Positions 22,453-34,334 of a DNA stretch of 64,000 nt are shown in pieces. The position numbers and the translations under genes are program-made. Positions within the stretch are counted from its first letter, which is position 1. Each line of letters opens with the position of its first letter. Below the pieces are notes generated by a model. The model did no database searches and had not been told where the DNA came from. It saw only the letters and a program-made list of their open reading frames with translations. Origin of the DNA: Hydrangea macrophylla (taxonomy: Eukaryota; Streptophyta; Magnoliopsida; Cornales; Hydrangeaceae); assembly GCA_033977485.1 (NCBI GenBank), contig CM066997.1, positions 80,694,634 to 80,758,633 of the forward strand, given 5' to 3'.

Positions 22453-22944
22453 ATGTCATGTCCCAAAACCCAATTGGTGGATCTAAGGCGCATGACCGGC
22501 CACCAAGGCCTTATAACTTGTACAAAGACTAGCGGAAGAAACATAATTAAATTTATTACAAATACAGGTCATGAAGACCATAATATTACAAATCATTCTA
22601 AATTTATTACATATAAATTCATCTTGGCTAACTCAGCCTTTGAATATAGACTCATAGATTTCCATTGAAAAATGTGTATTATTTAACTTTATAACTAGCA
22701 TTTTTAGTATCTTATTCTTCTATAGGATCCTTCTCAATCGGGTCATCTCCCACTAATTTTTACTCCTCATCACCCTTATTACCTGAAAGGGGTTAGAAAG
22801 ATTTGGAGAGTGTGAGTAGAAGACTCAGTGAATAATCATAATCCTGAATAATGTGTATAAAGAGAAATCTGTATATCAGTGGTAAATGAGGTAAATATAA
22901 CAATCGGGACATCAAGAGAGTAGAATATCTTTAGGACAAGCATA
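22453..22944. other. unclassified fragment, possibly an LTR piece
   Basis: No gene. 'tgtcccaaaaccc' at 22459 could be an LTR start, and the block around 'gaccggccaccaagg' plus 'tgagtagaagactcagtgaataatc' resembles non-coding parts of plant gypsy LTRs that I have seen, but no partner or duplication is visible. Element B begins at 22945. Confidence 0.4.
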
Positions 22945-25200
22945 TATGGATATCACATTTGGGCCCACAACTTTTAATTTTAAAACAAATTTTCAAATTT
23001 CAAAGACGAGGAGTAGCCACTTAATTTTTTTTAAAGGAGAATTAAGAAACCGTTTTAAAGCAAACTGGTCTTTTTGGAAATCAGTGATTTTCTAGGTCCA
23101 GGGATTATGGAATGAGAGGGGAAGGAGCCCGGCGGACTAAAACACCTCCCCTTATCCTATCTTACGATAAGCCTTTACTTAACTTTATTTTAATCGAGTT
23201 AATAATCTAAGCATGTCCTCAACTAATACATATATATAAATATACATTACAAAAGCATGTCTAAAGGGTATAAGATTGCAAGTGATAAAATATCATTCAA
23301 AAACCACAGAATTCAAGTAGCAAGCAATATGATATGCAAATAGGGAACTATAGAACTTACCCGGGATCCATGCCGCGAATATTAAACGTGCAATGCATAC
23401 AAATAGAAAGTAAAACCTAAGAAAAGGTCTCTAATCACATATATTCACATAAGGCAAGATCCTAATTCTAAGGTGTTGCGCATGAGGTCATAAAATCAAT
23501 AAAGTCAAGGAATTAAATAAACTAGAGAAAGGATTGAGAAATTGTACCTCAAATGCGCTACAAAACAAAGATTAGTGCACATGCTCCAAATATGATGCCC
23601 AAGTCTTAAGCAATAATCTTAAAATTCTAGCTTAAATCTATCAAATATGGGAAAATCATAACTATGAATTCCTCCTAAGTAGTTGGGGAGACATCACTTC
23701 TACAGATATGTAAGTCTCAACTAGGAGCCAATACAATGTTCATATAGGAATGAAGTAGTCCCAACATGGTTATGAGGAATCCATGGTTAAGTTCTACTAA
23801 GTGTAATTTAAACCCTAACAAGAATGGACGTATTTTAATTACAAGTATTAAGCTATATGCATGAATGTACATGGATACATGATTATGAACAAAAATAAGC
23901 CATAAGGTATTCATCGACTTGGATCACTTAGACTCTAGATTTAGACTTAACTAATCATTATTAGCACAAGGTTCAAGTTCTAAATCATGAGAAGACCATT
24001 GGAACCATAGTTCATAATATATATAATACTATTCCAAAATACTAAAATTTCAACAAGCAGACCCAAACTTCAAGGAAATAAAAGGGATGCTTCTAATGGT
24101 TTGATGTCAGTGATTCTTGGACACAAGAAACCTCTGTGAGTCTAGCTTCTAACCCAAAATGAAAATTGAGGTTTGAACGGTTAGATCTCCGATAATTGGA
24201 CAAACACTAGACATCACTCAGGGACTTACAACTCTCCGTCCAGAGTTTTTGTATGATTTTCTAAAAATAGTAAAAATATCAGAAATGCTTTGGTCTTTTT
24301 AGGGTATCTTCCTAACAAACTACTTAGAAATATTTATTCGGGGTCAAGAATGTTTGGTTAATGCTCTAATTTACTTGTTTAAAAAAGGAGTTGCTGTTCT
24401 GAAACTCTGGACAGATTGTAGTTGTTCCACAAAACCCTTGACCAAACCACTCCAAACATGAAACTTTCTTAAAACAAAAATTATAGTGGTAGAACTTTGA
24501 GTTATAGACACTTTCCCGTTGGTTTCATTCAGTTTCAACGGTTCGATGTTTAACTAAAATTCCATGATCAAAAATAGATTGTGAACTCACTGCATCATTT
24601 ATCAAATACAACTTTGTTGATTAATTTCATCCATGAGCCATGGAATTGGGCTTGGACCACACTACCTCTCCTACCATTTGATGGTCATGGGAGACTAACT
24701 ATATTCAAACCTTGGAAGTCTCAAAGAAATATGGAGAAATTCCATGAGACCTAAGCATCACAAACCTAAACCATGAAAATAGGTTTAGATTTATTAATCA
24801 AGTGTAATAATATCAACTTCAATCTTCTTATAAATCATGAGCTTACAAAAGAATTAAAGGATTTCAAGTCTAAGGATTTAAGTAAGACATTGAGGGTCTT
24901 ATGAGTCTCAAAGATTAAAAGGAAGAGAAAAAAGAAAATTCAAAGACTCTAGGTATATTTGTGATTAGATTATAATTAAGACTAATTAACTTAAAGTTTT
25001 ACCTCCAAAATATCCTCAACTTTGTGATTTTGAAGAACTTCCAAAGACTAATCAAGCTTTCCACCCTCTTTAACTCTTCTAAAACTCACTTCTAATAGTG
25101 TTTAGAGAAGAAATTTTTAAAGTTTTAGGACACGGAGAACTAATACAACCTCTAGATTCAAAGAAGATTCCCAACCCCTTGCAAGAGGATATTCATCCTC

Positions 25201-25208
25201 TATTTATA
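25201..25208 (-). promoter_or_regulatory. TATA box in LTR of B
   Basis: Minus strand reads CTATAAATAG. In the uninterrupted LTR the palindromes now at 39487 and beyond would lie some 130 bp upstream. Confidence 0.6.
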
Positions 25209-25329
25209 GACAAATTTGAGGGGGTATTTCAGTCATTTCAGAGCAAAAAACCCTAATTCGGATTGTCCTTTGGTGGTACAAAATGTGCTGTATTACAACT
25301 GGATGTTACAAAAATGTGGCACTCAATGG

Positions 25330-25334
25330 AGATG
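25330..25334. repeat. target-site duplication of element C, left copy
   Basis: agatg, repeated at 39477-39481. Confidence 0.95.
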
Positions 25335-25855
25335 TGTAGACACCCCAATTTTGACCAAACGTCAAATCTAAGTATTGGTTACCTCTCAAAAGACCGATGA
25401 TGACAATGGCCGGTGACATTCGAAGATTTTCCAGGAAATTCAAAATCTTCAATTGATTCTTCAAGACAAATTTCAAAATTAAAAATAGAAAATATAAAAA
25501 GGAGAAAGAAGAGAGAGAGTTTGGGTATTCGGGAGAAACCTGAACATTGAAGAACACATGAGGAAATCAGTCTGAGAATTTGCTCAATATATATATAAAA
25601 GAAGAGTTTTGAAAAGAAATATAAAATAAAAATGATGAAAAAGGAATTTTAAAATAAAGAGGAATTTTTGAAAAGAAAAGGAAGAAAAGAAAAGGAAAAA
25701 GAGAGGAGGAATAATACATTTAGAGCATATATTATGGATGTATTCTTAATGGAATATATTACAAATACAAGTATTTTAACATAATTCGTCAATAATTAAG
25801 CTTATGTTAATATATATGTTGAAAATTAACAAGTAGGGCAAAATTCAGCTAGCCC

Positions 25856-25975
25856 CGGCACCCGAAAAACCCGGCAGCACTCGGCGGCACTCACTGAGTG
25901 CCGCCTGGCACTCAGCAAGTGCCGCCTGGCACTCAGCGAATGCCGCCGGGAGCCGTCGAGTGCCGCTGGCTGTAA
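25856..25975. promoter_or_regulatory. palindromic 21-bp array in 5' LTR of C
   Basis: Three 21-bp units, each GGCACT-N5-AGTGCC or close to it, beginning GGCACTCACTGAGTGCC at 25886-25902, then a degenerate tail. It lies 90-180 bp upstream of TATA. The 3' LTR of the same element has five units. Confidence 0.8.
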
Positions 25976-26062
25976 CAGACTGCTTTTCTCACATGTTCTA
26001 GAAGAAATCTTTGCACATGGGTCTCCACCCGAATTTACCCATTTATCCTTGAGATGATGGCC

Positions 26063-26069
26063 TATATAA
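26063..26069 (+). promoter_or_regulatory. TATA box of 5' LTR of C
   Basis: CCTATATAAAC; matching boxes at 36949, 49283 and 60338 in the other C and D LTRs. Confidence 0.75.
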
Positions 26070-28604
26070 ACATACTTTCATCTTTATTTTGAGGGGACTT
26101 GAGCTTTTGAATCAATATACAAGCATATACAAGAGATATACTTGAGTTTAGAGAGAGAATTGGATAGAGAATTGAGAAGAAGAGAAGAATTTCTTGGAGA
26201 GTTTGAAGAGTTTTGAGAAGAATTTGAGGATCTTGGAAGAACTTCACAAGAAATTGAAGAATTCTTTGAGGTCATAGAGGTAACCTCTTAATCCTTGGTA
26301 GAATTAAGATAATTCAATCACAAGTTCTTAGATCTAGGAACTTTTCACATTTTCAAAACCTCTCTTCTTATCCCATTTCATCACACACCACCAAGAACTT
26401 GTGATTGAATCTCATGACATCTCATTAATTTGGATCTAATTAATGCCTTGGGTTTGAGATAAATTAGTTTTGAAGTATTTGTGTTCCTAAATAAAACTTT
26501 GATTTCTTTTATTTCTATTTCATTCATGAGATTCATGAGATCTTCCATATCTCATTGAAACTCTTTGAGTTTTGATTCCTTAGTTTCCTATGATCTTATG
26601 ATCCATATGGAGACTAAAATGAATCATGATCATAATCTACACATAGTTGGTGAGATACTAGTATCAACTCATGACTAGGATCTCTTTACTATGGATCTTA
26701 TGGAATTCATACTATATTCAATGGAGATTAAAGTAGAATTGTTTTTTTAGTCTCCAATGACCATCAAATGGTAGGAGAAGTAGTTTAGTTTAAGTTCATC
26801 TCTATGGCTTAGACTAGTCTCTTCCTTGGGTTTTGAGAAGTTCTTCATACTTCATCCAAAACTTACATATATGTGTGTCTTTAGCCTCCAATGACCACCA
26901 AGTGGTAGGAGTAATGATTTGAACTCAAATTTTGGTTCATAAGTTTGAATTCATTGTTTGGGAATTTTGTGAAGTCCATTTCATACTTCATTAAAAGTCC
27001 ATAAGTCTAAAGAGGTCCTTAGTCTTCAATGACCATCAAATGATAGAAGAAATGATTTGGTTTAAGCCCAACATTATGATTTAATAGTTTAGGTCAACCA
27101 ACAAAGTGGAACTAGCAAAATGAAAACAGTGAGTTCACAAACTATTTTTGATCAAAGATTTTTAGTTCGAAATCTAACCGTTGAAATCAAGTGAAACCAA
27201 TGGGAAAGTGTCAATAACACATTGTTTTACCACTGTAATTTTTGTTTTGATAAGATTTTATAATTAGAATGGTTTGATCATGAGTTTTGTGAGACAACCA
27301 TAATCTGTCCAGAATTTTAGAATAGTTTCAGAACAGCAAACCGGTTTTAAAATTGATAGATCAGAGCTCTAACCAAGTTTTCATGACCTCTAATAATTTT
27401 GTATAAGAACCTTAATGTGTTAGGAAGGTTCCCTAAAAAGAATGAAGCAATTCGGATTTGTTTGCTATTTTTAAAAAATCATACAAGATCTCTGGACAGA
27501 GAGTTGTAAAATCCTGAGTGAGGTCTAGTATTTCCCATATTCCCGGCGATCTAACCGTTCAAACCTTGATTTTCTTTTTGGGTTAGAAACTAGACTCACA
27601 GAGGCATAACATATCCAAATATCATTAAGATCCAACCATTGGAAGTAGTTTATTCCTATTTTTGAACATCTGGTCTGCTCTCTGTAATTCATAAAAACTG
27701 CTACTATTTTTGTCTAATCTTATTTATTTCAACTCAAATGGTCTCTTAATGTCTTAGGACTCAAACCATGTTTTGAATAATGATAATTTAGATTAAACCC
27801 AGAGGCTTAGGGATCCAAATTAGTGAATAAATTCATATCTCATTCTTGTTCATATTCATGCATTCATTGATACATGATAATATTCATAAGTAGGACTTAT
27901 CTCTTGTCTTAGTTGAATCTAGTTGAACATGACCTATGATTAATTACTCTTTGATATTATATCTTGTCTAAGGCATGTGTACTAACCTTTGTTTTGTAGC
28001 GCATTTTGAGGTACAACTTCTCGTCCCTTCTCTAGTTTAATTTATTTCATTGATTTTAATTGATTTTCGACTCCATGTGCGACACCTTAGCCTAGGTTTT
28101 GCCTTATGTGTATATATGTGTTAGAAACCTTTTCTTAGATTTATTTTGTTCTTGCATGCATTGCACGTTTAATATTCGCGGCCGGATCCCGGGTATGTTT
28201 TCTAGTTCTCTATTGCATGTCATGTTGCTTGCTACTTGAATTACGTGGCTTATGAATGATATTTTGCCGTTAGCAATTTTACACTATTTCTAACATGCTT
28301 GTGTTATGTATACCTATATATGTATTAATTGAGGGCATGCTTAGATTATTAATTTGATTAAAAAGGATGTTGAGTAGAGGCCTATCGCGAGATAGGATGA
28401 AAGGGGGTGTTTTAGTCCTTCGGGCTCCTTCCCCTTTCATTCCATAATCCCCGGACCCAGTTTATCTTTGATTTCGCAAAAAGATAAGTTTCCTTTAAAA
28501 TGGTTTCTTAATTTTCCTTTTAAAAAATTAAGTGGCGACTCATTTATTTTTAGAAATTGATTTTGAAAAGCTGTGGGTAAAGAAAACCTGCGATATCCAC
28601 AATT

Positions 28605-28654
28605 TGGCGACTCTGCTGGGGATCGAACCCAGAATCTCTGGTTTCGCAGACCAG
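28605..28654 (+). promoter_or_regulatory. extended 50-nt tRNA-derived primer site of C
   Basis: Three bases after the LTR. The first 18 bases TGGCGACTCTGCTGGGGA are an ordinary primer site. Complementarity then runs on through the whole T-arm (TTCGATC loop), a five-base variable loop and the whole anticodon arm of a tRNA-Arg-like molecule, that is tRNA positions 76 to 27, and stops. The implied anticodon loop reads CTGCGAA, where the gene I remember for plant tRNA-Arg(ACG) has CTACGGA. It is not a tRNA gene, as no D-arm or 5' acceptor half is present. Confidence 0.8.
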
Positions 28655-29948
28655 AATTCTGATTTTGGGTTCACTCAAGGATTAGACTTGAAAGCATCCT
28701 TTTAATCAAATTAATTAATTTATGTGTGCCCGTTGCATTGCACTTGCATGTCTCGCTAGTCGATTGCACGGAACTATGACCTTGGAGGCTCGGGGCAACC
28801 CGGTCGGTCAAGTCATCATGGGACTGTGTGATCACCCTTGATCTTGTACCATGTTTTGGTGTATGAAGCATCCTATCGGGTGTGTGTCAAGGGTCCCTTA
28901 TTTGACCAAAACCCGGCTTTTGCATGATAGCTTCCATAGAACCTTTCGATCTTAGGAAATCAATTCTTGATTAAGATTTATGTGCTAGGGAGTTTTGTAT
29001 GCCCGAAAGGGATTACTTGAGATGATGACGATGCTTACTTGATAAAAGATATGTAACCTCTTAATCACTTTTGGGCAATTCCTTTTCATGTCCTATGACA
29101 TTTATGAATAAGCCGAATCTTGATTATAAGATTACATCTCTTGTATCATGTTTAGCTAAGCATCATTGACCTTGTATGCATCCGAATTCATGAAAAGTGC
29201 GATGATTATCTAATCGTGTGATACTCCTACCCAAGAATTCAAAGTTCACTGTTAATGACAGATTTTGATTATCCATCATCTTTTATCCAAAAATATTTCA
29301 AAAAAAAAAAAAAAAAACCACTCTTTCAAAAAATGAAGGGATCCAAGGTTTATCTTTTTTGTAAAAAAAAAAATCAAATAAACCTAATCATCATTTATAT
29401 CTTCATTTTCAAAGAAAAGATTCAAAATTCGCAAAAATTACTTTGAAAGACTTCATCATATGGTTTTCGAATGAGTTTCAAAGTAAGACTTCAACTCAAT
29501 CATCTTTTGCGGAGAAAATATTTTCACTTTCAAAGGAAAATTCGAGATTCTTGGGAATGTGAAAGATCCCATCATGCTTTTCAAAAAAAAAAAAAAAAGA
29601 GAAAATTTTTTTCCGACCTTGGAGAGGGTAATGAGGATCACAATGAAAGGAGAAATTGGCGAACTTGACATGGATGAGGATTTTATGTGCTTATATATTT
29701 ATATGCTAGAACTAGGATTTTCTTTTCTATTGGCATATAGAATAGGCACACACACACATACATCGCATCCGCATGACATATGAGCCATTCATAAGAAATT
29801 CACCAAGCATTTTCAAAAAATAAGGTTGTTTGAAAATTGATTAAAAATAAAAATGGTTGTAGGCAAGATAGCTTTGGACACCAGGGCAGTTTAGGTCAGG
29901 GATTCGAGTGCAAGATTAGTACGAAGAGAGCCAGAGATAGAAATAGAA
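28655..29948 (+). other. leader of element C
   Basis: No gene. It includes A-rich runs (29299-29316, 29582-29597), a short CA repeat at 29749-29760 and many short direct similarities to the leader of D (51840-53179). Confidence 0.75.
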
Positions 29949-32006
29949 ATGGATCACGAACAACATGCTGCAGAGATAGCACAATTGAAAGAGAGAATGG
30001 ACCAAATGATGACCATGTTGGAAGCATTAACCCGTCAAAGGCCCGTCATTGACCCACCGATAGTCGACCCTCCTCCTGTTCGGGATATGGAAGATGATTG
30101 GTTTGAAGATCCGGAACCGTCAGGAGTTGACATACCTAGGGCAGAGAGAGAGAAAATTGAGAAAGCTGAGAAAGAGCGTATCGAGATGAAAGAGAAGGTG
30201 GAAAAGCTAGAGAAAGTTGTCCGCAAGTCCAATGGAGTTGATAGTTATCTGCTAGAGCTAGAGGGTTTGTTTGAGGGGACTAGGGAAAAATTGCCAGCTG
30301 GTTTCAAGATGACCGATATCGATAAGTTTGATGGTTCTGGCAATCCCAGAAACCACGTGAGGATGTGCATTGGGGCCTTTCAGCCAAGTGGTCCGAATCC
30401 TGCCATGATGGCCATGCTGTTTCAACAAACTTTGACTGCGGTAGCTTTATCCTGGTATTTCACATTAGAGCCGAGCAAGAGTCGTATATGGGAGGAAGTG
30501 GTGAAAGCCTTTGTCACCCAATATGAATACAACCAAGAGCTCGATGTAACTGTGAGGGATCTGGAAACAACCATGCAAGAGAATAGAGAGTCATTTGTTG
30601 AATTCTTGGCACGATGGAGGGAAAAAGCAGCAAAAATGACCCAACGACCATCAGAGAAGGAACAGATACGGATTGTAATCAAGAACCTGTAGAGTGTTTA
30701 CCAAGAGAAACTCATGTACCAGTGCATTCATACCTTTGCAGAATTATTTGAAATTGGAACCAGGATCGAGGACGCAATCAAGGATGGAAGGATTAAGAAG
30801 GAAGAATCCCAGGGGAACCGCTCTAGAAGACCATTTTATGGAGGGAACACGGGAAACCAGGTAGCGACTGATGTCAATGTTTTAAGCAAGGAGGGTGCAC
30901 CAAAATCGAGATTGGGGGGACAACCACGCCAGTTCACTGATTTAGGGATCTCATTGACCACCATTCTCAAGCGATTAAAGGAAAAAGGATATCTAAAGCC
31001 ATTGGATCCAAAGCCAATGCCTGATCCGCTCCCGCCAGGCTTCAATTCAAACCTCTATTATGAGTTTCATCAAGCTCATGGCCATACAACTGACCGATGC
31101 AAGAGGCTGAGACATGAAGTATAAAATCTGATTGATAATAAGACCATTTCCCCTCCACCTGCAACTCGACCGCATGTGACTCGGAACCCGCTCCCCAATC
31201 ATCACGCTGTACCACCACCACGGAACATCAATCTCTTAGATGTTGGGAAGGAAATCTTCGACCCATCTGTGTTGATCGTACCGGTAAGACAAGCTGCCAA
31301 AGCTTATGAATTCCCAGAAGATCAAAGGATATGCCTTATAGTAGTCGAGGAAGAGGATTGGCTGATAGGAGGAGAAGAAGAACAAGCATTTGAGGAAGAT
31401 ATGGACAATGAAATCATCCAAATCAATTGGTGGGATCCGAACATTCCTACTGATAACTCCGTCTAGGAAGAAGAGGATTACAGTGACACGGATGGTCTGT
31501 GGTCCGAAGGAGAAGAAGAAGGAAATGCTGAGGAAGTGGTCAATCATGCCAAGCTGTGTGGTTTAGATGGGAATGATTTGGAAAAAGGTCAAGCGTCACA
31601 TTTCATCTAGAAAGGAGGAGATTTCCCCTGCTACGGCTCTCCAGAGCCATGGGTGGACTACAAAGAGAAGTACTTGGAGCAAAGGTCTGAGATCTCTTTC
31701 TTACATGAGTTCGTTGACTATGAAGATCCATACTTGTGAGTGCCTACAGAACCTATGTCTGTCCAAGATTGGATTTATGCACTGGATGGCCAGGCCATGA
31801 GAAATCTCTTTAATGAAGAAAGCAGTAAGATCGAGGAGAGTGATCCAAAGAAGATCATGGAAGTGAAGATTGGGAAAGACCAGATGGGAGAAATACTGAA
31901 ACAAGAGGTCAAGGGAAATAAAAGCAAGGAGGGAGGAGCCGGAGAATGGAGGAGAGATAGAATCAGGGAATTTGCCAAGAGGTCCTTGAGTCTAGTGATA
32001 GGATGA
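29949..32006 (+). pseudogene. gag of element C, one frame with five stops
   Basis: Starts MDHEQHAAEIAQLKERMDQ, a short coiled coil, then a Glu/Lys-rich helix (about residues 65-100), the Retrotrans_gag domain (about 125-245, with LPAGFKMTDIDKFDGSG and LSWYFTLEPSKSRIWEE), a linker, a knuckle-like FHQAHGHTTDRC whose first Cys is Tyr, and an acidic tail (LIVVEEEDWLIGGEEE). Stops in frame: TAG 30690, TAA 31122, TAG 31464, TAG 31608, TGA 31737; no frameshift over 685 codons. The first stop is shared with D. Compared with D, the missing first Cys would disable the zinc knuckle. Starting ATG chosen because D has the same start and upstream is non-coding. Confidence 0.88.
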
Positions 32007-32095
32007 CCCTACCTCGGAAGTCTGTAATGGCCAGTATGAGCCAAACCTTTTAAATTTTCTGTTATCAATGAAAGTGACTGATTCTGCTTACTTGT

Positions 32096-32390
32096 TTGCG
32101 CTTAATGATTTTGATAACTGTGAAAAAGAAAAAAAAAAAAAAAAAAGAAGCAAATGAACCTGCATGCAAGATCATTGAGGAAACCTTGGCATTTGACTTA
32201 GAAGATGAAGAAGATTCTCAAAGTGATTCTTTCCATATTTCACTCAATAAAGATAAAAGCATAAAATTGATCTCATTGCTAAAAGAGTACAAGGATGCCT
32301 TGCATGGTCCTATGATGATGTGCCAGAATGAATTCAGGAATTATCCTACATCACCCCCTTTATACCAAACCTAAAAGGTGAGCTCACAGT
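32096..32390 (+). pseudogene. truncated start of RT in element C
   Basis: Codes for an acidic linker ending LISLLKEYKDA, matching the linker and the LLKEFKDVFAW start of RT in A. Past a frameshift the DNA still reads AWSYDD and then HHPPLYTKPK, the first RT residues, and then similarity to pol ends near 32390. This is the left edge of the deletion that removed RT to integrase. D has the same edge near 55660. Confidence 0.8.
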
Positions 32391-32974
32391 CCAAAGCCAT
32401 GAACTTGTTCCTTGATGGTAGCTAGATATCTTGAATGAACTTCTTCTTCTTAAAAAAAAATAAAAAAAAATAAAAAAAAAAAGAAAGAAAAAGAAAAAAG
32501 AGAGCTCGCTAGGATGAAAACCCGAAAGGGCGCCTAGGCAAAAGTTAGAGCAAAATAAGATGCGTGTTGATTTCAAAATCCGAATCCTAGCCAGTCAAAA
32601 TCATGAAGAGAATAATAGATAGTGAGAAAAGAAAGGAAAAGAGAAAAAAAAGAAAAAAAAAAAGAAAGAAAAAGTAGAGAATAAATAAGATTGAGAATTC
32701 TTGAGTACTTCAAAGTACATGAATTATCCTAAGAAAAGAAATTGGAAATGAAAAGAAAGATTTGAAAGTATAAATTAAATTTTTGTGAGAAACTCAATGG
32801 ATAAGTGATAAGTGGACCTAAGACAATGCAGAAATATCTTTGAAAAAGATAAGGAGTAATTTGGAGGGCTGATATTACTAGGTGAGTATGACAGAGTATG
32901 AGTAAAACATGATATATTATGAGAGTTGTAAAGATTGACTGGCTAGTGATAAGGTGAAAAGAATCAACCGCCAC

Positions 32975-33011
<37 letters not shown>

Positions 33012-33235
33012 GAAAAGAAAGAAAAAAAAAAGATGAAGAAAAGAGGAAAAAAGAAAAAAAAAAATAAGAAGGAGAAGTAGTTCATCTTCTCATCATCTTG
33101 TTCGAAAGCTGCCACAAGGAATATGTTTCAGAAAATCTCCCCAGAAGGGGCACCCATTGAACCTAAATGAAAACATGGCTCGAAAAGCCCACCAATTCTT
33201 GAAGCCTTATTCTTTCAAGACCTCCAGAGTCGATG
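32391..33235 (+). other. purine-rich non-coding region of C
   Basis: Made of A-rich and AAAGAAAG runs (32450-32505, 32640-32680, 32975-33065, including 29 consecutive A) around 'gagctcgctagg' and 'gcgcctaggcaaaag', which match the post-integrase region of A. Long frames on the minus strand here are poly-Phe artefacts. Confidence 0.8.
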
Positions 33236-33384
33236 AACTACGTTTTGACCTGATTCCCATTCGGGGATACGTAGGCAGCCTGCAAGGTTCGGTCACAATT
33301 ACACACACAGTCAATCATTGCACTTCTTTCAGGCCTCGATCGAACTACTATAGGACCTGATGCCCATTCGGGGATAAGTAGGCG
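33236..33384 (+). repeat. two CTACG/CGTAG motif copies in C
   Basis: 33236-33278 reads gaactacg, then cctgattcccattcgggg, then atacgtaggc. 33342-33384 is a weaker copy. The third is at 35979-36020 near the PPT. Confidence 0.75.
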
Positions 33385-33450
33385 GGTCTCCTAAGGCCCT
33401 CGGTCCAAAGAAGAAACCCAACCAATTCATGAAATTACCTTGAGAATTAG

Positions 33451-33560
33451 GGGCAAACTATCGTTTGCCCAGAGGCCGCGTCAACTCCCTCAAACCAGGG
33501 GCAAACTTCATTTGCCTAGCATTCCCAAGCCCCCTGTCAAACTAGGGGCAAACTGTCGTT
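33451..33560 (+). repeat. three PPT-like hairpins in C
   Basis: GGGCAAAC-TATC-GTTTGCCC at 33451-33470 is perfect; further copies at 33498 and 33546 are weaker. Each begins with AGGGGCAAAC like the PPT. Confidence 0.8.
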
Positions 33561-34334
33561 TTCCAAATAAAATATCTCTGTATTTACTGGCTTTCAAGGA
33601 CCAAGCTTAGGCATTCTAAGAATTCTTGAAGTAAAAAGTTGAAGTTTTCATGCATAAATCTAAAATTGATTTAAGATGGAAAGAAACATGAAAAGAAGAA
33701 TTCTTCATTATCAAAAAGTCAATCGTAAAGGAAGATACAATGAAAGAATATTATTGGATAACAATTTTTTTCTAAAGTTGATCAAAGAAGCGCAAAGAAA
33801 AGAAAGCAGAATTGGTCACAAATTTGAAAATGTGTGTATCTCAACTCAGTTTGAGTCTACCTTCTTGAAATCCAAAAGATATATTCCGCAGAGGGATCAA
33901 CAAGAATTGAAGATTCCAAAAGAAGGGTAATAGTAGGGAGGTCAGGGAGTCAGATTCTGCTCCACTAAGGAAATCAAATAGAGGTCGAGTAATATCTTCA
34001 GAGAGAGCAAAATCAAGTGAATACCCTCAGCAGATCAGGCTCCAAGTCGTACAAGCTAATCATCGGATGAACCAGAAAGCCTTTGGATTTGTCTATAATC
34101 AAAAAGGAAATCAGTAAATGGAAAAGTGGGGTTGTTGTGGAGAACTGGCTCATACTTCTTCCTTTTCTTGCCCGAATCGCCCAAACTGCTGTCCATAGCA
34201 AGCAATCCATCAAAAAGAATATTTTGAAAAAAAAGAGAGAAGAAAAAAAAAATGATAAAGATAAATCTGAAATAGGAAGCATATAAACATCTCTTTTGCT
34301 AGAATAACCCCAAAGCAAATCTTTTGAGGCTGTA
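33561..34334 (+). other. non-coding spacer in C
   Basis: No gene seen. An 84-codon frame at 33676-33930 has no recognisable domain and its counterpart in D is frameshifted, so I do not call it coding. Confidence 0.6.

Larger units (their letters stand above)
22945..25334 (-). repeat. LTR of element B, left part
   Basis: Reverse complement of the 3' half of the C and D LTR type: 'gtgggcccaaatg', 'ggtttcttaattttcctttaaa' in pieces, and 'gtccgccgggctcc' counterparts are all found. It starts tatggatatcac. A TATA box lies at 25201-25208. It is cut at 25334 by element C and resumes at 39482, giving an LTR of about 2.8 kb. Confidence 0.85.
25335..28601 (+). repeat. 5' LTR of element C
   Basis: 3267 bp, from tgtagacacccc to cgatatccaca. 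Palindrome array 25886-25955, TATA 26063-26069, PBS-like 9-mer 28533-28541. No coding potential. Confidence 0.95.

Noticed and set aside
28605..28654. A tRNA gene
   Set aside because: Only the 3' half (positions 27-76, antisense) is present; no D-arm, no 5' acceptor strand, and the place is that of a primer site.
32729..33115. Phe-rich membrane protein on the minus strand
   Set aside because: Product of A-rich tracts read in antisense.
33676..33930. Small basic protein in C
   Set aside because: The homologous stretch in D (about 56915-57170) has a one-base loss that breaks the frame; no domain seen.
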